From Hsuehochloa calcarea (Eukaryota > Streptophyta > Magnoliopsida > Poales > Poaceae), in contig CM070596.1 of the NCBI GenBank assembly GCA_036346395.1, forward strand, positions 19,010,177 to 19,074,176: a stretch of DNA of 64,000 bases, given 5' to 3'. The stretch's first letter is position 1. Each line of letters opens with the position of its first letter. The position numbers and the translations under genes were made by a program. The notes beneath the pieces were generated by a model, which did no database searches, had not been told where the DNA came from, and saw nothing but the letters and a program-made list of their open reading frames with translations. Shown here one piece after another: positions 1-12,299 of the stretch.

Positions 1-140
1 CGATCGTTCAATTAGAGATTGTTGATTGAGTTCTTTGTTGGAGGCTATCTCATTGGAGTGTGTTGCCAAGATTTGCTTCTCAATAGGCTTTCTCTATTTA
101 TCCCCTCGATCCTCGTCGTGAAGACCGGTAATCCGTATCA
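1..140 (+). repeat. 3' end of the 5' LTR of gypsy element 1
   Basis: Bases 1-137 or so match the end of the 3' LTR at about 6,651-6,788 almost base for base. The likely LTR end is the CA at 139-140, followed by a three-base spacer and the primer binding site. Most of this LTR lies left of the window. Confidence 0.8.
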
Positions 141-143
141 TCT

Positions 144-154
144 TGGTATCGAGC
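144..154 (+). other. Primer binding site, initiator tRNA-Met type
   Basis: TGGTATCGAGC three bases after the LTR end resembles the common plant primer binding site TGGTATCAGAGC, complementary to the 3' end of initiator tRNA-Met. One A of the CAG is missing. The same loss is seen in both other primer binding sites of this window. Confidence 0.75.
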
Positions 155-365
155 TCTTGGTTGCCACGGTAGGATCGATCTATCACTTTTCTTGTTTCTA
201 GGGTTCATGTGTTCTTCCCCAAATTTGACAACCCTAGCTCCGATTCGAGTTTGATTGTTGAGTTTTGCTAATTTGGATCCAATAGATACTTTGCTTATGT
301 CTTTGATCTACTTCCTGTGATTTTTGTGCCATTTGGACCGAGGAATCGTTGGAATCGAAGAAATT

Positions 366-500
366 CGTCATTTTTACCATTGGATCAGGCTCTGTTCGTG
401 AAATCGGTCGACCGGTGAACCAGCGGTTCGAACCGGTGGCGAACCGGTCCGACCGTTGGACCGGCCGGTCCGACCGTTGGACACACCGGTCGGACCGCTT
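366..500. repeat. CCGGTC/GACCGG dyad array in the leader
   Basis: The untranslated leader holds at least five close copies of a near-palindrome of the form CGGTC-N-GACCG (for example around 405, 445, 465 and 495). The same motif recurs in the 3' LTR of this element and in an unrelated solo LTR at 27,445-29,176. Outside this array the leader from 160 to 1,379 shows nothing I can assign. Confidence 0.65.
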
Positions 501-1379
501 GGTGGAAAAAACGAGCGACAACTTTCGAAGCGCAGCGTTTCAACCTCGACTTTGAGCCTTGTAAGCCTTTATCGAACCTTTGCGAATACCTTTGCTCCTA
601 GTCAGACTAGTTCATCCATGATTGCTTGGCTTTGCATGTGTAAAATAATCGGTGCACCTAGATCCATTCGTAGAGCGTGAATCAGTCGGAAATTCATATG
701 ATTTGAGTTGGGCAACAAAGAAATACCTTCCTCCAAAGCAGAAAGCAGAAAAGAAAAGTCAAGAGAGTTGTCCCAACAAGGCATCAAAAAAAGAGAAAGA
801 AAGAAAAGGGAAGGGAAAGCCAACTCAAATACCTTTAAGACACGCTCCTACATGTTGGTGCATTTTTATTGACATATGCAATCTATAGCCATACAACTTT
901 GCAATCGAACTAGCGTCTTCCCTTACTAGTGCAACACGAGCTAATTCTACCTTCACTTCCATCCTTTGCTTTAGCTCATTACCTTTAGTTGCATTCTAGT
1001 ACCATCATCTTTGGAAGTGTGAGTGGGTTCTTTTGACTTGGGATCGGCACCTAGGCTATTGCAATCTAGTTTGGATTCCTTTTAGCATTATTTCACTTGA
1101 AATTCGTTTTGTGTTTGTTTTGTTTACTCACCCCTTCCAAGCTCCACATAAATTGTGTGTGTTCAAGGTCTCGACAAAGAACTCTCTCAATCCTCTTCCA
1201 CAATCCGTGAGGAGTACAAGGACTTGGTTGGCGGGGAAGGTGAGGAGAGTGAGATTTCACATATTTTCTTTACAAGCTAAACTTTGTTTCTCTTTGTTGG
1301 CTACTAACCATGTCGGGAGGCCACCTGCGGCGGGAGATGAGTTGAGGGCGATTGTGTCACTCAAGCGCAGCTCAATGCG

Positions 1380-2657
1380 TTGAGGGGCGCCGCCGACAAG
1401 AGATCCAGAAACAATGGCGATACTCAAGGGACTTGGAAATCGAGATCAACCAACAATTGGGGTTCTCGAGCCAACCTCGTGGCCGACATCATTAGGGAAC
1501 TTGAGCGACTCCGTTGGGAGCACAAGAGGTTGAATTGGATGAGGCCGTCACGAGAACCGCCGGCGCTGGCTCGAGAGCGGCAAGCAAGAAGGACCGCACC
1601 CACCATCACCAAGCTCACCCACCTCCACCAAGAAGAGCAGAAGGCATTGCGATCACTATGATGATGGATGGGGCCGAGATCGCGTGATGGCCCCGGAAGG
1701 TACCGGTATGGCGTGAAGAGGAAAGGTTTGGGAAGCTAAAGTTCACCATACCCAAATTTGATGGAGGTCGAATCGAAGCATATCTCACTTGGGAGTTGAA
1801 AGTGGATAAAATATTTATTGCATAATTACTCAAAGAAGAAACTAGCAATGGCATCGGTTGAGTTTGATGACTATGCACTCATATGGTGGGAGCAGGTAAT
1901 CAACCAAAGGAAGCCCGCAATGAGAGGCCAGTAGCGTCTTGGGTTGAGATGAAGCATGAGATGAGGGCAAGATTTGTGCCAAGCATTACAAGAGGGACTT
2001 GTATGACCAATTGCAAAACATGAAGCAAGGCAAGCGGATTGTTGAGGAGTACTATAAGGAGATTGAAAGCCATGATACGAGCCAACATACAAGAGGAAAG
2101 AACAAACCATGGCCCGTTTCATGTCGGGCTTGAACTACTCCATCAAGAGGATCACGAGTTCCAACCATACAACAAGCGTGGTCGAGCTAGTGCACCAAGC
2201 TACCAAGCGGAGAGGCAAGTGCAACAAGATTCAAAGAATGCCCATGATTATACAACTTTCACGCCGAGGCTACAACATATAGCAACAAATCAACCTCCAA
2301 GAGCCCACTCGAGAAGAGCTACACCCAAGGGAGTGGTGGGGCGCCTCAAGCATAAGGCCTCCAACCACCACCACGGCACCAAAAAGCACCCACACCCTTA
2401 CCCGGCGAGTTCCGGCCAACAAGTGGGTCTTCTTGATCGGATCCACCGCCAAGAGCCGTGAGATCCAATGTTTCAAGTGTTTGGGCCGTGGGCACATTGC
2501 AAGGAGTGCCCAAACACCGAACCATGATTGTGACCGAAGATGGAGAATATGAATCCGATAGTAATGAAGAGGCCGAGAGATTAAATGAGATTGCTAACTT
2601 AGTGAAGATGCCCAAGAAGAAGAGGCCCAAGACCCACTCTTTTGTGACTTTGATATG
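1380..2657 (+). pseudogene. gag: gag remnant of gypsy element 1
   Basis: The Gag protein would form the capsid and bind the element RNA. Readable pieces, spread over frames, include LKFTIPKFDGG near 1,738, ALIWWEQ near 1,876 (the conserved centre of the retrotransposon gag domain), MARFMSGL near 2,108 and a CCHC zinc knuckle beginning CFKC near 2,469. An acidic stretch and a lysine-rich tail (PKKKRPK) end it near 2,657. The pieces are in the expected order but need several frame changes, so this is a decayed gene, or one whose sequence carries indel errors. The start is uncertain: 1,380 is only where a continuous reading frame begins. Confidence 0.7.
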
Positions 2658-2689
2658 AGCAGGCTCTCATTGTCACAAAGAAGACTTTG

Positions 2690-3180
2690 ATGATCGAAAC
2701 AAGATGAGCGAGCAAAGGACCAATTTATTTCAAACCAAGGGTGGCATACAAGGAAAATCCATCAAAGTGATTATTGATGGTGGAGTTGTCACAACCTTGC
2801 AAGCCAAGCGTGTTCGAAGTTGGGACTCAAATTGGAGAAGCATCCTCACCCTTACCATGTACAATGGTTAAGTGATTGTGCACGGTCAAGGTGCAATACA
2901 TGACAAAGGTCACTTTCCAAATTGGAGCCTCTGGCAGGCTCGGTGGAGTGTGATGTGGTGCCCATGACGGTGTGCCACCTCTGTTGGGGAGGCCGTGGCG
3001 ATCTGATCAGCGGTGACACATGAGGCGAACCAACCACTACAAGTTCAAATGGCATAACCAAGAAGTGGTGCTCGTCCCATGACTCCCGGCCGGATCATCG
3101 CCGACAATGCTCCACGGGTTGCTACGCCAAGGAGAAAGGGTAAGAATGAGAGCCACCCTTGGTGTGTGAGAACCACAAAA
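2690..3180 (+). pseudogene. pol: Retropepsin-like protease remnant of gypsy element 1
   Basis: An aspartic protease would cut the Gag-Pol polyprotein. The frame around 2,770 reads IIDGG, the position of the catalytic Asp-Ser/Gly-Gly loop. It is followed by HPHPY near 2,842 and a VECDVVPMTVCHL stretch near 2,945, a layout typical of plant Ty3/Gypsy proteases before a GRPW-like motif. Frame changes occur between these blocks. Confidence 0.6.
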
Positions 3181-3469
3181 CCCACAAGAGCGGCCAAGAG
3201 AAAGGAGAGAGAGAGCTTTAGTCATGCTAGCTACCGTCGGATGTGAGAGGAGTGAGGAGGGACTCCACCATATGCCCCTCTTTTTAGTGTGCAAGGACCT
3301 TATTCTTTCAACTAATGACTCACCCCTCTTCCAAGTGCTCTTTCTTTTCTCTTGCGAGGAATTTGAGGGCGTCTTCCCGAGGAGATTCCGTGGGCTTCCT
3401 CCTTTGAGAGGATTGAGCATCGAATTGACCTCATTCGGGGCTCCACTTCCCCAACCGCCGCCGCTGCGC

Positions 3470-4690
3470 CAATCCAGGAGACCAAGGAGATCCAACGTCA
3501 AGTGCAAGCCCTACTTGACAAGGGATATGTCATGAGCTTGAGCCCATCGTGCGTCTGCACCGGTAATCCTTGTCCCTAAGAAAGATGGCACTTGGCGCAT
3601 GTGTGTAGATTGTAGGGCTATCAACAATATCACGGTTAGATATAGGCACCCCATACCTAGACTTGATGATATGCTTGATGAATTGAGTGGTTCCATCATT
3701 TTCTCTAAAATTGACTTGAAGAGTGGGTATCACCAAATTAGAATGAGCGAGGAGATGAATGGAAGACCGCTTTCAAGACCAAGTTTGGCTTGTATGAGTG
3801 GCTTGCTATGCCTTTTGGTTTGTCCAATGCTCCTAGCACCTTTATCGTCTCATGAATCATGTCTGCGTGCTTACATTGGGAAATTTGTGGTTGTTTATTT
3901 TGATGATATTCTCGTGTATAGCAAATCATTGGATGAGCATGTTGAGCATGTTAGGCTTGTTCTAGAGGTGCTTAGAAATGAGAAGCTGTTTGCTAATCTT
4001 GAGAAATGCACTTTTGCACCAATAAATTGATCTTCCTCGGATTTGTTGTCTCTTCTAAGGAATTGAAGTTGATGAAGCTAAAATTGAGGCAATTAAAATT
4101 GGCCAACCCTTTGAATGTTAGTCAAATTCGTAGCTTCCATGGCTTGGCTAGTTTTTATCGTCGGTTTGTGAAAGATTTTAGCACCATTGCCGCCCCTCTG
4201 AATGAACTCACAAAAAAAGGTGTTAACTTTGTTTGGGGTAAGTCTCAAGAAAGGTCTTTTCAAGAGTTAAAGTTAAGATTAACCGAAGCTCCTTTGCTTG
4301 TTTTACGGACTTCACCCAAACTTTTGAAGTGGAATGTGATGCTAGTGGGTTGGGCATTGGGGTGTGTTGATGCAAAATGGGCGACAGTAGCGTACTTTAG
4401 CGAAAAATTACATGGCGCCAACTTAATTACCCTGTGTATGATAAAGAATTATATGCTTTGGTTAGGGTGCTAGAAGTTTGGCAACACTACTTTTGGCCCA
4501 AAGAATTTGTCATCCACTCCGATCATGAATCTTTAAAATATCTTAAGGGCCAATCAAAATTAAATCGTCGTCATGCTAGATGGGTGAGTTCATAGAAACT
4601 TTCCCTTATGTTGTGAAGTATAAGAAAGGGAAGGAGAATGTGGTAGTAGACGCTCTTTCTAGAAAACATATCATCTTTGGTGCAACTAGA
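3470..4690 (+). pseudogene. pol: Reverse transcriptase and RNase H remnant of gypsy element 1
   Basis: Reverse transcriptase copies the element RNA to DNA and RNase H removes the RNA strand. PKKDGTWRMCVDCRAINN is readable from about 3,577. The catalytic box YFDDILVYS starts near 3,898. The thumb and connection follow (FHGLASFYRRFVKDFS near 4,135). In the RNase H part, HSDHESLKYL is readable near 4,515 and VVDALSRKH near 4,642. The region needs at least three frame changes, for example after 3,760 and at 4,020. The YFDD aspartates are intact. Confidence 0.85.
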
Positions 4691-4749
4691 GGCCAAGGTA
4701 CTTGGCTTAGAAAGTTGAAATCTTTGTATGCGAATGATCACCTTTCTCT

Positions 4750-6022
4750 ATGCCTTTTCGCAATCTTTGTGATGGGAAGGGTTGGGAAAAGTACCACATA
4801 CACAACGGTTTCCTCTTTTATACTAACAAGCTTTGTATTCCCGAGTCGTCGGTTCGTTCGTTCCTTGTGCAGGAGTCTCATCTTTGGCGGCTTAATGGGA
4901 CACTTTGGAAGGAAAAGACCTACACCATGCTCTCCGATCACTACTATTGGCCTAAAATGCGGCGAGGCGTTCAGAGGTATGTTCAGCGGTGCATCACGTG
5001 TCACAAGGCGAAGTCAAGCTCAATCCCCACGGTTTGTATACCCCTTCCCATTCCCGGTGCTCCTTGGGAGGACATTAGCATGGACTTTGTATTGGGCTTA
5101 CCTAGAACGAAGGCGGGTAAGGATTGATTTTGTGATTGTTGATAGATTCTCCAAAATGGCTCATTTTATTGCTTGTCATAAATGCGACGATGCTTCCCAT
5201 GTAGCTAACTTTGTTTTTCGGGGAGATTATGCGCCTCCATGGAATGCCTAGGGCGATCGTCTCCGACCGCGATGTCAAATTCATGAGCTATTTTGGAAGA
5301 CTTTGTGGGCAAAACTTGGCACCAAGTGCTTTTCTCCACCGCCACCCGCATGACCGACGGCCAATGGCGAGGTTGTGAATCACACTTTGTCAAGTCTTTT
5401 AAGGACCATGATCAAGAAGAGCCTCAAAGAGTGGGAAGAATGCCTACCTCACGTGGAGTTCGCCTACAACCGCGCCGTTCACTCCACCACCAACATGTGC
5501 CCTTTTTCCAAGTGGTGTATGGCTTCAAACCATTTACACCACTTGATCTTCTTCCACTACCGCTACAAGAACGAGTCAACATGGAAGCCTCCAAGCGAGC
5601 CGACTTCGTGAAGAAAATTCACCTCAAAACTCGGGAGGAAATTGAAAGAAAACCCGCCTCTATGCATGAAGGCCAATATGCACAAGAAGCAAATGCTATT
5701 TGAGCCCGGCGACTTGGTATGGATTCACCTTCGCAAAGACCGTTTCCCCACCGAGCGCTCCTCCAAGTTGAAGCCACGCGGCGACGGACCTTTCAAAGTG
5801 CTCAAGAAGATCAATGACAACGCATATGAGATTGACCTTCCAAGCGACAAGTACGCGGTGAGCTCTACCTTTAATGTGGCGGACTTATCACCATTCTTGG
5901 AGCCAGAACACATCAGTCGAGGGCGACTCCTTTCCAGAAGGGGGATGATGAGGGCATCGACACCAACTCCATCAACTCCAAGGAGGGCCAAGTCACCTCC
6001 ATCACGCCCAAGGGACCAATGA
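4750..6022 (+). pseudogene. pol: Integrase remnant of gypsy element 1
   Basis: Integrase joins the DNA copy to the host chromosome. The N-terminal H2C2 zinc-binding part is readable near 4,875-5,010 and ends with CITCHKAK. The catalytic core begins near 5,130 (DFVIVDRFSKMAHF). A later part with HVEFAYNRAVHS lies near 5,450. The C-terminal GPF-type domain runs from about 5,700, with GDLVWIHLRKDRFP and DGPFKVLKKINDNAY. FNVADLSPF near 5,875 is followed by a short, low-complexity tail and a stop near 6,020. No chromodomain was found. Several frame changes break the gene. Confidence 0.8.
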
Positions 6023-6159
6023 CAAGCCTTGAGCACAACAACTTAACATTGAGGTGAAGTCGCTCTTACTTGAGTCTCGCTTTGATATCTCCGAGAGCTG
6101 GATGCTACCTCATGCTCCATATGTATGTTTAATCAGCTTCGCGGGAGAAGATGGCAAGA

Positions 6160-6788
6160 GGAATGATGACCGGGAGACAAAGGGCTTTTCTTGTTCCGGG
6201 CACGTCCGACCAGGCCTCCCACGTCGGTCGACCGGTCCCCAGCCGGTCGGGCCGGCCGCCACTCGGTCGACCGCCGACGCTGGACCGAACCAAACTTCCC
6301 CAACTCATTGTCGGCTGCTTGTTCCCGAGCGGTCCGGCGCGGGCGAACCAAGTTCAGCAGGCGGTCGACCTCCGCGGCCGGCCGGTCGGCCGCCCCCCCT
6401 CAGTCGGCCACCGGCCCACGCCAGCCGACGGCCGCCACGCCGGCCGACCGCCGACGCTGGGCGAACCGAACGTCTCAATCCGACCCCACTATAAAGGGCC
6501 CTCCACCCCACAAACAAAGGGAGAGAAAGCAGAAGAAGACTTGAGCTTTGCTCTTGCCTGAGGTTAGATCCCCTAGGTTGGGAGTTCCCCATCTTGTCCT
6601 TGTATTTCCTATGGATTGTAAGGAGCATCGTGCGGCGGATGTATGGACACGATCGTTCAATTAGAGAGATTGTTGATTGAGTTCTTTGTTGGAGGCTATC
6701 TCATTGGAGTGTGTTGCCAAGATTTGCTTCTCAATAGGCTTTCTCTATTTATCCCCCTCGATCCTACGTCGTGAAGACCCGGTAATCC
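6160..6788 (+). repeat. 3' LTR of gypsy element 1
   Basis: The right end is fixed by its match to bases 1-137. The left end is only an estimate, placed after the purine-rich stretch near 6,145-6,163, because the rest of the 5' LTR is outside the window. The part from 6,205 to 6,460 is a dense run of CGGTCGACCG-type dyads, the motif of the leader array. The match to the 5' LTR stops at GGTAATCC; the expected last six bases are absent. Confidence 0.7.
6489..6497 (+). promoter_or_regulatory. LTR TATA box of gypsy element 1
   Basis: CTATAAAGG lies within the LTR, just downstream of the GC-rich dyad block. That is the position expected for a pol II promoter that drives the element transcript on the plus strand. 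Confidence 0.55.
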
Positions 6789-6799
6789 TCGTCGTTCCA

Positions 6800-8650
6800 T
6801 AATAAGGAAGCGATGGGGACGATGGCAAAATGGTCGGTCGAACTTGGGAGTTCGACCTCCATTTCGTGTCGAACGGCCATAAAATCCCAGATCTTGGCGA
6901 GACCGTCACCGAATGGACAAATCGAACTGCTCAGATCCCGAGACGATTCCCGACCAGTGGATGATGTACTTTGACGGGTCACTTACTCTAAGTGGCTCGG
7001 GGGCTGGGGTGGTCCTGGTATCTCCTACTGGAGAAACCTTAAAGTATGCCATACAATTAAACTTTCAGGCCACTAACAATGTGGCAGAGTACGAAGGTTT
7101 GCTAGCTGGCATACGAGCTGCGAAAGCACTCTCGATTCGTCGACTACTCGTGAGAGGAGACTCTCAACTAGTCGTGAATCAAATCGGGAAAGAGTACCAG
7201 TGCTCTAGCTCGACAATGGCTCGGTACTTATCAGTGCACGTAAGCTAGAAAAGCATTTTTAGGTTTCAAGTACAATTCATCCCTCGAAGGATAATTTCTC
7301 GCAGACCAACTTGCTCGGATGGCTTCTTCCCGATCGTGATACCAAAGGAGTTTTCTTGGAGCAACTCCAAAGCCGTCTCTGGTCGAAGAACCAGAGACAC
7401 CTCCTATTGAGATGGCCTCACTAGACTACGAGGATACCTGGATGACTCCCATCTACGAGTATCTTCAAAAGGGTTCCGTGCAGAAGATGATCTTGAGGCG
7501 ATCGTTTATCGAAAAGCCAAAATGTATACTTTGGTGAAGGAGTCCTCTACAAGCGAGGAACCCAAGGGATACTCATGCGATGCATTTCGCAAAACGAAGG
7601 AATAACACTCCTTCATGATATACACAGTGGCATCTGTGGGACGCATGCTTCCTACAGAACATTGGTCGGTAAAGCCTTTCGACAAGGTTTCTACTGGCCT
7701 AAAGCCCTGTATGATGCCAAAGAGGTGGTTAAAAAGTGTGTCAATGCGGTTTCATGGTGACAGATACACCAACCGGCTCAAGCATTACAGACAATACCTC
7801 TTTCTTGGCCTTTGCGCACTGGGTCTTGATATCCTAGGACCGTTTCCCAAAGCACCGGAGGTTTGAATTCCTTTTGTGGCCATTGACACGTTCACAAAGT
7901 GGATTGAAGCGAACACATAACTAGGATAACAGCAGGCGACAAAAGGTTCATGATGAGATGCGTAATTAGCCGATTTGGAGTTAAGTCGGATAATTACGAA
8001 CAATGGTAAACAATTCGCAAGTGCAAAATTTGTGAATTTTGCGGCGAGTTGGGTACCAAGTTATGCTATGCTTCATTGCACATCCCCAAAGCAGCGGGCG
8101 GTCGAGCGTGCAAGCGGCCAAATAATGCGAGGAATTAAAACCCGAGTCTTGACCCGACTTGTTAAGCGCTCGGGGCTTGGGTACAAGAATTACCTTCGTA
8201 TTATGGGCGGTTAGATGCGACCACTAGTCGGCGGCAGGAGAAACACCATTCTTTCTAGTGTTTGGGCGAAGCCATGCTTCCTCGGAGCTAAAATTGCGGT
8301 CGACACGAGTTGAAACCTTCAACAACTCCGACCGGGAACAACTTCGGCGAGATGATATTAACCTACTCGAAGAAAGGAGAAACATGACCTTAATCCGTTC
8401 AGCAGTCTACCAACAAGCCCTACGCAGATACTACGATCGTAAGGTCGACCTCGCGACCTTGTTTGTAGGTGACTTGGTATTGAGGCTCTGCCAATCCAAG
8501 TCTAATCGGAATAAACTTTCTCCCAAGTGGGAAGGTCCTTACACAGTGGTCGAAGTCACTCGGCCGGGGTCGGTACGACTAGCAATGGAAGATGGACAGG
8601 CTCTCTCAAATTCTTGGAACATCGATCAGTTACGCAAATTCTATGTGTGA
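6800..8650 (+). pseudogene. pol: Tat element RNase H and integrase remnant
   Basis: The part from 6,945 to about 7,200 is an RNase H domain. Acidic residues are visible in the expected blocks: YFDGS, VAEYEGLLAG and RGDSQLVV. An EFDLHF and VTEWT context lies before it, as in Tat elements. The integrase zinc finger is near 7,614 (HDIHSGICGTHA). The core is fragmented: LDILGPFPK near 7,825 and ITNNGKQFASAKF near 7,990. The C-terminal part at 8,258-8,650 is one open frame with LEERRNMTLIRSA, LSPKWEGPYTVVEV and a final WNIDQLRKFYV. Frame changes at about 7,250, 7,500 and 7,760 make it nonfunctional as read. Confidence 0.8.
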
Positions 8651-8762
8651 CCAACCTCTCAAGCAATAAAGGTCCAAGTTCTTTCTACCTCTTTTGTCTT
8701 ATTCTTGAGTAGTGCTTTTTTAATCTTTTGACTATGATCCAAAACACCCAGTTTTCTCTACA

Positions 8763-9323
8763 CTGGTCGAAAGGCAAGTAACATCACCTAGTCGAAGCCT
8801 TTCCTCTCTGCATGTGGTCCTGCCCACTAGAAGGAACTTCCTAGCATAGACTCGTTACTCACTTTCATTACCAACACAGAGAGCTCGGGTTCTGTCTAGT
8901 CGAAATGTTTTCAAAGCCAACTCTTCCCATCTTAGTTTATTTTTTCAGTAATTTCGAAAAATATTCTAAGTAGAGTGCACTTTCTTATATTTATTCGACC
9001 ACCTTTGGTGTACTCATTTCGTTTTAACTGGTCGAAGGAAGAGACACACCTAGTCGAAGTCTTTCCTCTCTGTACGTGGTCCTGCCCACTAGAAGGAACT
9101 TCCTAGCGTTGCTCAGTCTCCTACTTTTGCTACCGGAAAAAACTTATCGAGTCCACCAAAAAAGGGCGAACGAATTATTAAAGTCCTCTAAGACGTTTGC
9201 TTAACTCAAGTTTTTGTTCTTGGTTCGATTAAACTAGTCGGAGATGGTTACATCACCTAGTCGAAGCCTTTCCTCTCTGCACGTGGTCCTGCCCACTAGA
9301 AGGAACTTCCTAGTGTCGAGTCG
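8763..9323 (+). repeat. Three dispersed copies of a 90-bp repeat downstream of Tat pol
   Basis: Near-identical 85-92-bp units start at about 8,763, 9,030 and 9,232. Each holds CTAGTCGAAG, then CTTTCCTCTCTGC, a GTGGTCCTGCCCACTAG block and GAAGGAACTTCCTAG. The spacing is irregular (about 267 and 202 bp), and unique AT-rich sequence separates them. Noncoding repeats after pol are known from other Tat elements. The rest of 8,651-9,790 shows nothing I can assign except the purine tract at 9,449. Confidence 0.75.
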
Positions 9324-9448
9324 TTTCTACTCTTTCGACCAGTGCTTGACAACCATCACAAAAACTATAAGTTAAATAAACCTCTCTTTGTTTTCAGAAA
9401 CCCCATTTCACACACTATTTACTTAGATTGTCCAAACAAACTAAGCAA

Positions 9449-9461
9449 ATAGTCGGGGGCT
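9449..9461 (+). other. Internal polypurine-tract-like site
   Basis: AGTCGGGGGCTAG matches the style of the purine tract just before the Tat 3' LTR at 26,283-26,296 (GCTAGGGGGCTAG), but it lies about 4.9 kb internal to it once element A is left out. It could be a second plus-strand priming site or a relic of an earlier element end. Confidence 0.4.
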
Positions 9462-10756
9462 AGGATAAAGTTATTAATTTGACTTCAATTCTTAGTCTTT
9501 CATTCGTCTATTATCTTTTGAGTTACTAACTACTCGACAATATGATTTTCAGGAAACAAGTTGGATCATATATTTCTCATCAACAGGAACTGTCTGCCTT
9601 ACAAAGTACTTACAAGATTACTCTGAAGGGGGAGTGCCTAGCTGCATTTCCTCCGCCACCTTTTTGCCAACTGACTGCATTTCCTCAATCAGACGACTTG
9701 CCTCGATTGGTGACGATCAAGTAAACCGATTGGTTGCACATTAAGGCGGGGTCTTGAGCTTTAAGTTTCGCCAAAGCGTAACTACTGCGACTTCATTGCC
9801 TCCTTATTGATTCGGCTTGATTAGCCTTCAGAGTGGTCACCATTTCTTGTAAGTTTCCGACTTGTTCTCCAATGGTACTTATGTGAGCAGCTACATTATC
9901 TTCTCGAGGAGTTTTTCCCTCAGAATGTAGCTCAGCAAGTACATTGTTCAGGAGGGTGATGTTGCCTTGAAGACTAGTCTTCATCAACTCCATCTCCTGT
10001 TGGTTACGAGTCGAAGCCTCGCGAAGTTTCTTGTTTTCGACCACTTGTTCTGAAAAGAATAAAACCGGTCAAACAAAAATAAACTTCTAGAGGAAGATAA
10101 CACAAAGATAATTGTAGGTAAAAGCATTTCTTACCTACTAGTTGGGAATCCAATTTCTTGACCTCTTCTTGATGGGAAGCAACGGTTTCAGCGTGCTTTT
10201 TCTCCCATGATCTGATGTCCTCTACATTCATCTTAGCAATGCGGACGGACTCATTGTAGATCAAAGTCTTCTCTTGGATTTCAGCCTCGAGGCTTCTCAA
10301 TTCGGCAGCAATTTCTGAACAAGAAATTAGCATTAGAAAAGGAAAAATACTCGAAAAGGACAACAGGTAAGGAATTGCTTACCTGTTAATCGAGTTTTCA
10401 GGCCCTCGAGTTCCTGATCCTTATTTTTGGAGATGCGAGAAAACTCCTGAATGACCAAAGCCTTTTCTCCAACTTCGGTCCGGAGCTTCCTCATCTCATC
10501 TTCTTTTTCTGGAAAAGAAATGAGAGTTGGGTAAAGGTTAAAGATAAAAGCAGTCTTAAGTTCAGCACTTACTGTTTATTTTTTCCTGCAATCTTCTAGA
10601 TGCAGAGATGGCTTCTCGAAGTCTATCCGAGAGGACTATTACTTCCTCCCTTAGCTTTCTCGACTCCTCTTTTTCATAATCGAGTGAGTCAGCTAAGGTC
10701 TTCGTGTCGCTTTTTAGCCTATAAAGGACAAAAATGGAGATAAACATCAGCCGATT

Positions 10757-10910
10757 GGTTGCAAGTCCTTCTACAACCACCGACCTAGTCGTAAGTTTTT
10801 CTACGACTATGTCATGGTCGTAAGTCTTTCTACGACCACCACCTGGTCGTAAGTAGTCGTAAACTCTTTACGACCGGTACTTTGTCATAAGTTTTTTCCA
10901 TGACTATTCT
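10757..10910. repeat. Dyad array (GTCGTA..TACGAC) in intron 5 of the antisense gene
   Basis: Five hairpin-capable units begin near 10,757, 10,787, 10,816, 10,845 and 10,886. The typical form is GGTCGTA, eight bases, then TACGACC, giving a 7-bp stem. Spacing is about 29-30 bases for the first four. The outer units are degenerate, with one arm changed to GGTTGCA or AGTCATA. Confidence 0.75.
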
Positions 10911-12299
10911 CGTAAAACACTATGCGAGTAGTCAAATCGAAAACGACTATGAATAACAATAACTTACCATCTCTCCGCTTTGTATGCGAGTTCTTCTTTC
11001 TCTTGTCGCAGCTCTAAAAGTTGTCGATGATACTCACGACAACGACAATTTGCTCCGAGCTTTACGCAAAAAGAAGACAAGAAGAAGAAAAGGAAAGCCA
11101 CACATATAAGTATTCTAAAAATACTTACATTCATAGTCGACCTAGCAAATGTCGAATACACAAACTCAGGTTCTGACTTGGCTATCCTCGCGACTTTATC
11201 CCACCACACCTCCTCAAGGCGCTCATTGTCGAAGGTATTTCCTCTATTTGGAATATCCTTGGGATGGGGACTCGATCGCGAGATCATGTAAGCGGCCAGA
11301 CCCTATGAACGAAGCGAGTCCAAAGAAATCGGCACGAAGTTGAAAGGTTCTTCATCCTCTGATTACGTGGTCGCACTTTCTCTTTGGACACGGAAGGAAT
11401 ATCCGCCACGACTTCCTTTCCGATGCGGTGTCTTGAAGTCATCATCACCATGACCGGGGCTCTTGCGGCTCCCTGCGTGGTCTCTCGACTTGATGAGTCG
11501 CGTTTGTCTTCTCGATGAGTCGTAGCTATGACTTCAGTAGTCGTAGCTACGACCATAGCAGTTGGAGAAACCACTTCGGGAGCCACCTGGGTCAAGGAAG
11601 CTCCTTCAACCACTTCCATTGTTACCTCTTCAGCAACTGAAGAAGTAATAATGAGCTTCTCAACGGAAGCATCCTCGGGGGCTGAAGGAGTCGAACTAAA
11701 ATAAAGAGAAGCAAATCAGGTTATGAAAAGGAAAAAGGTAAATGTTGTTCTTACACTTTAGTACATTTCACATACCTCTGCACCCTGGTCTTAACCAGGA
11801 ATTTAGGAGCAATCCTCCCAACGGAGGACCTCCTCTTCTCCACGACCACGTCTGGTGAAGTTCAACAATTGGTCGGCTACGACCACGCCTCAGTCGTATA
11901 GTTTGAACAGGAACCAGGGCTCTGGCCTCCTGGTTCTCTGGATGGCCGAGATCAGTCTCGACCATTCCAAGAGCAAAGACTACCTCATTGCAGTTGTCTG
12001 CCGAGCGACATCATCCTTCATAAAAGACATAAAATCTTTCTAGATCTCCTTTTCCAGTTGCTTAACAAAACTAGGAGTGGCAGCAACTGCGAAAGATTCC
12101 TTGTCATAATAGAAGGGTACCTTGGCCCTGCGAGGTTTGCGCTTAAGAGATTCAGCAGCTTCAACCTCCTCGGCCTCGATAGTTGCAGACTCGGCTTCGA
12201 TTTCAGCTATGGCTGTCGCAGGCTGTGTAGAGGGTCTAGTCGAAAGACCAGAGCTCGAATTTGCTTCTCTCTTGTCGGCGGATCTTACAAGTCGACGTC

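Larger units (their letters stand above)
1..6788 (+). mobile_element. Ty3/Gypsy LTR retrotransposon 1, left end outside window
   Basis: The window opens inside the 5' LTR. The last 130 bases or so of that LTR recur at about 6,651-6,788, which marks the 3' LTR. Between them lie a primer binding site, a leader, and gag, protease, reverse transcriptase, RNase H and integrase remnants in the usual Ty3/Gypsy order, all on the plus strand. The coding region is broken by many frameshifts and stops, so this copy is not autonomous as read. No chromodomain is visible after the integrase C-terminus. Sequence directly after 6,788 encodes the RNase H of a different, Tat-type element, so this element probably inserted into the Tat pol gene. 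The lineage within Ty3/Gypsy is left open. Confidence 0.85.

Noticed and set aside
144..160. Possible tRNA gene piece (initiator Met-like match)
   Set aside because: The match is only the short primer-binding complement at an LTR border; no cloverleaf follows.
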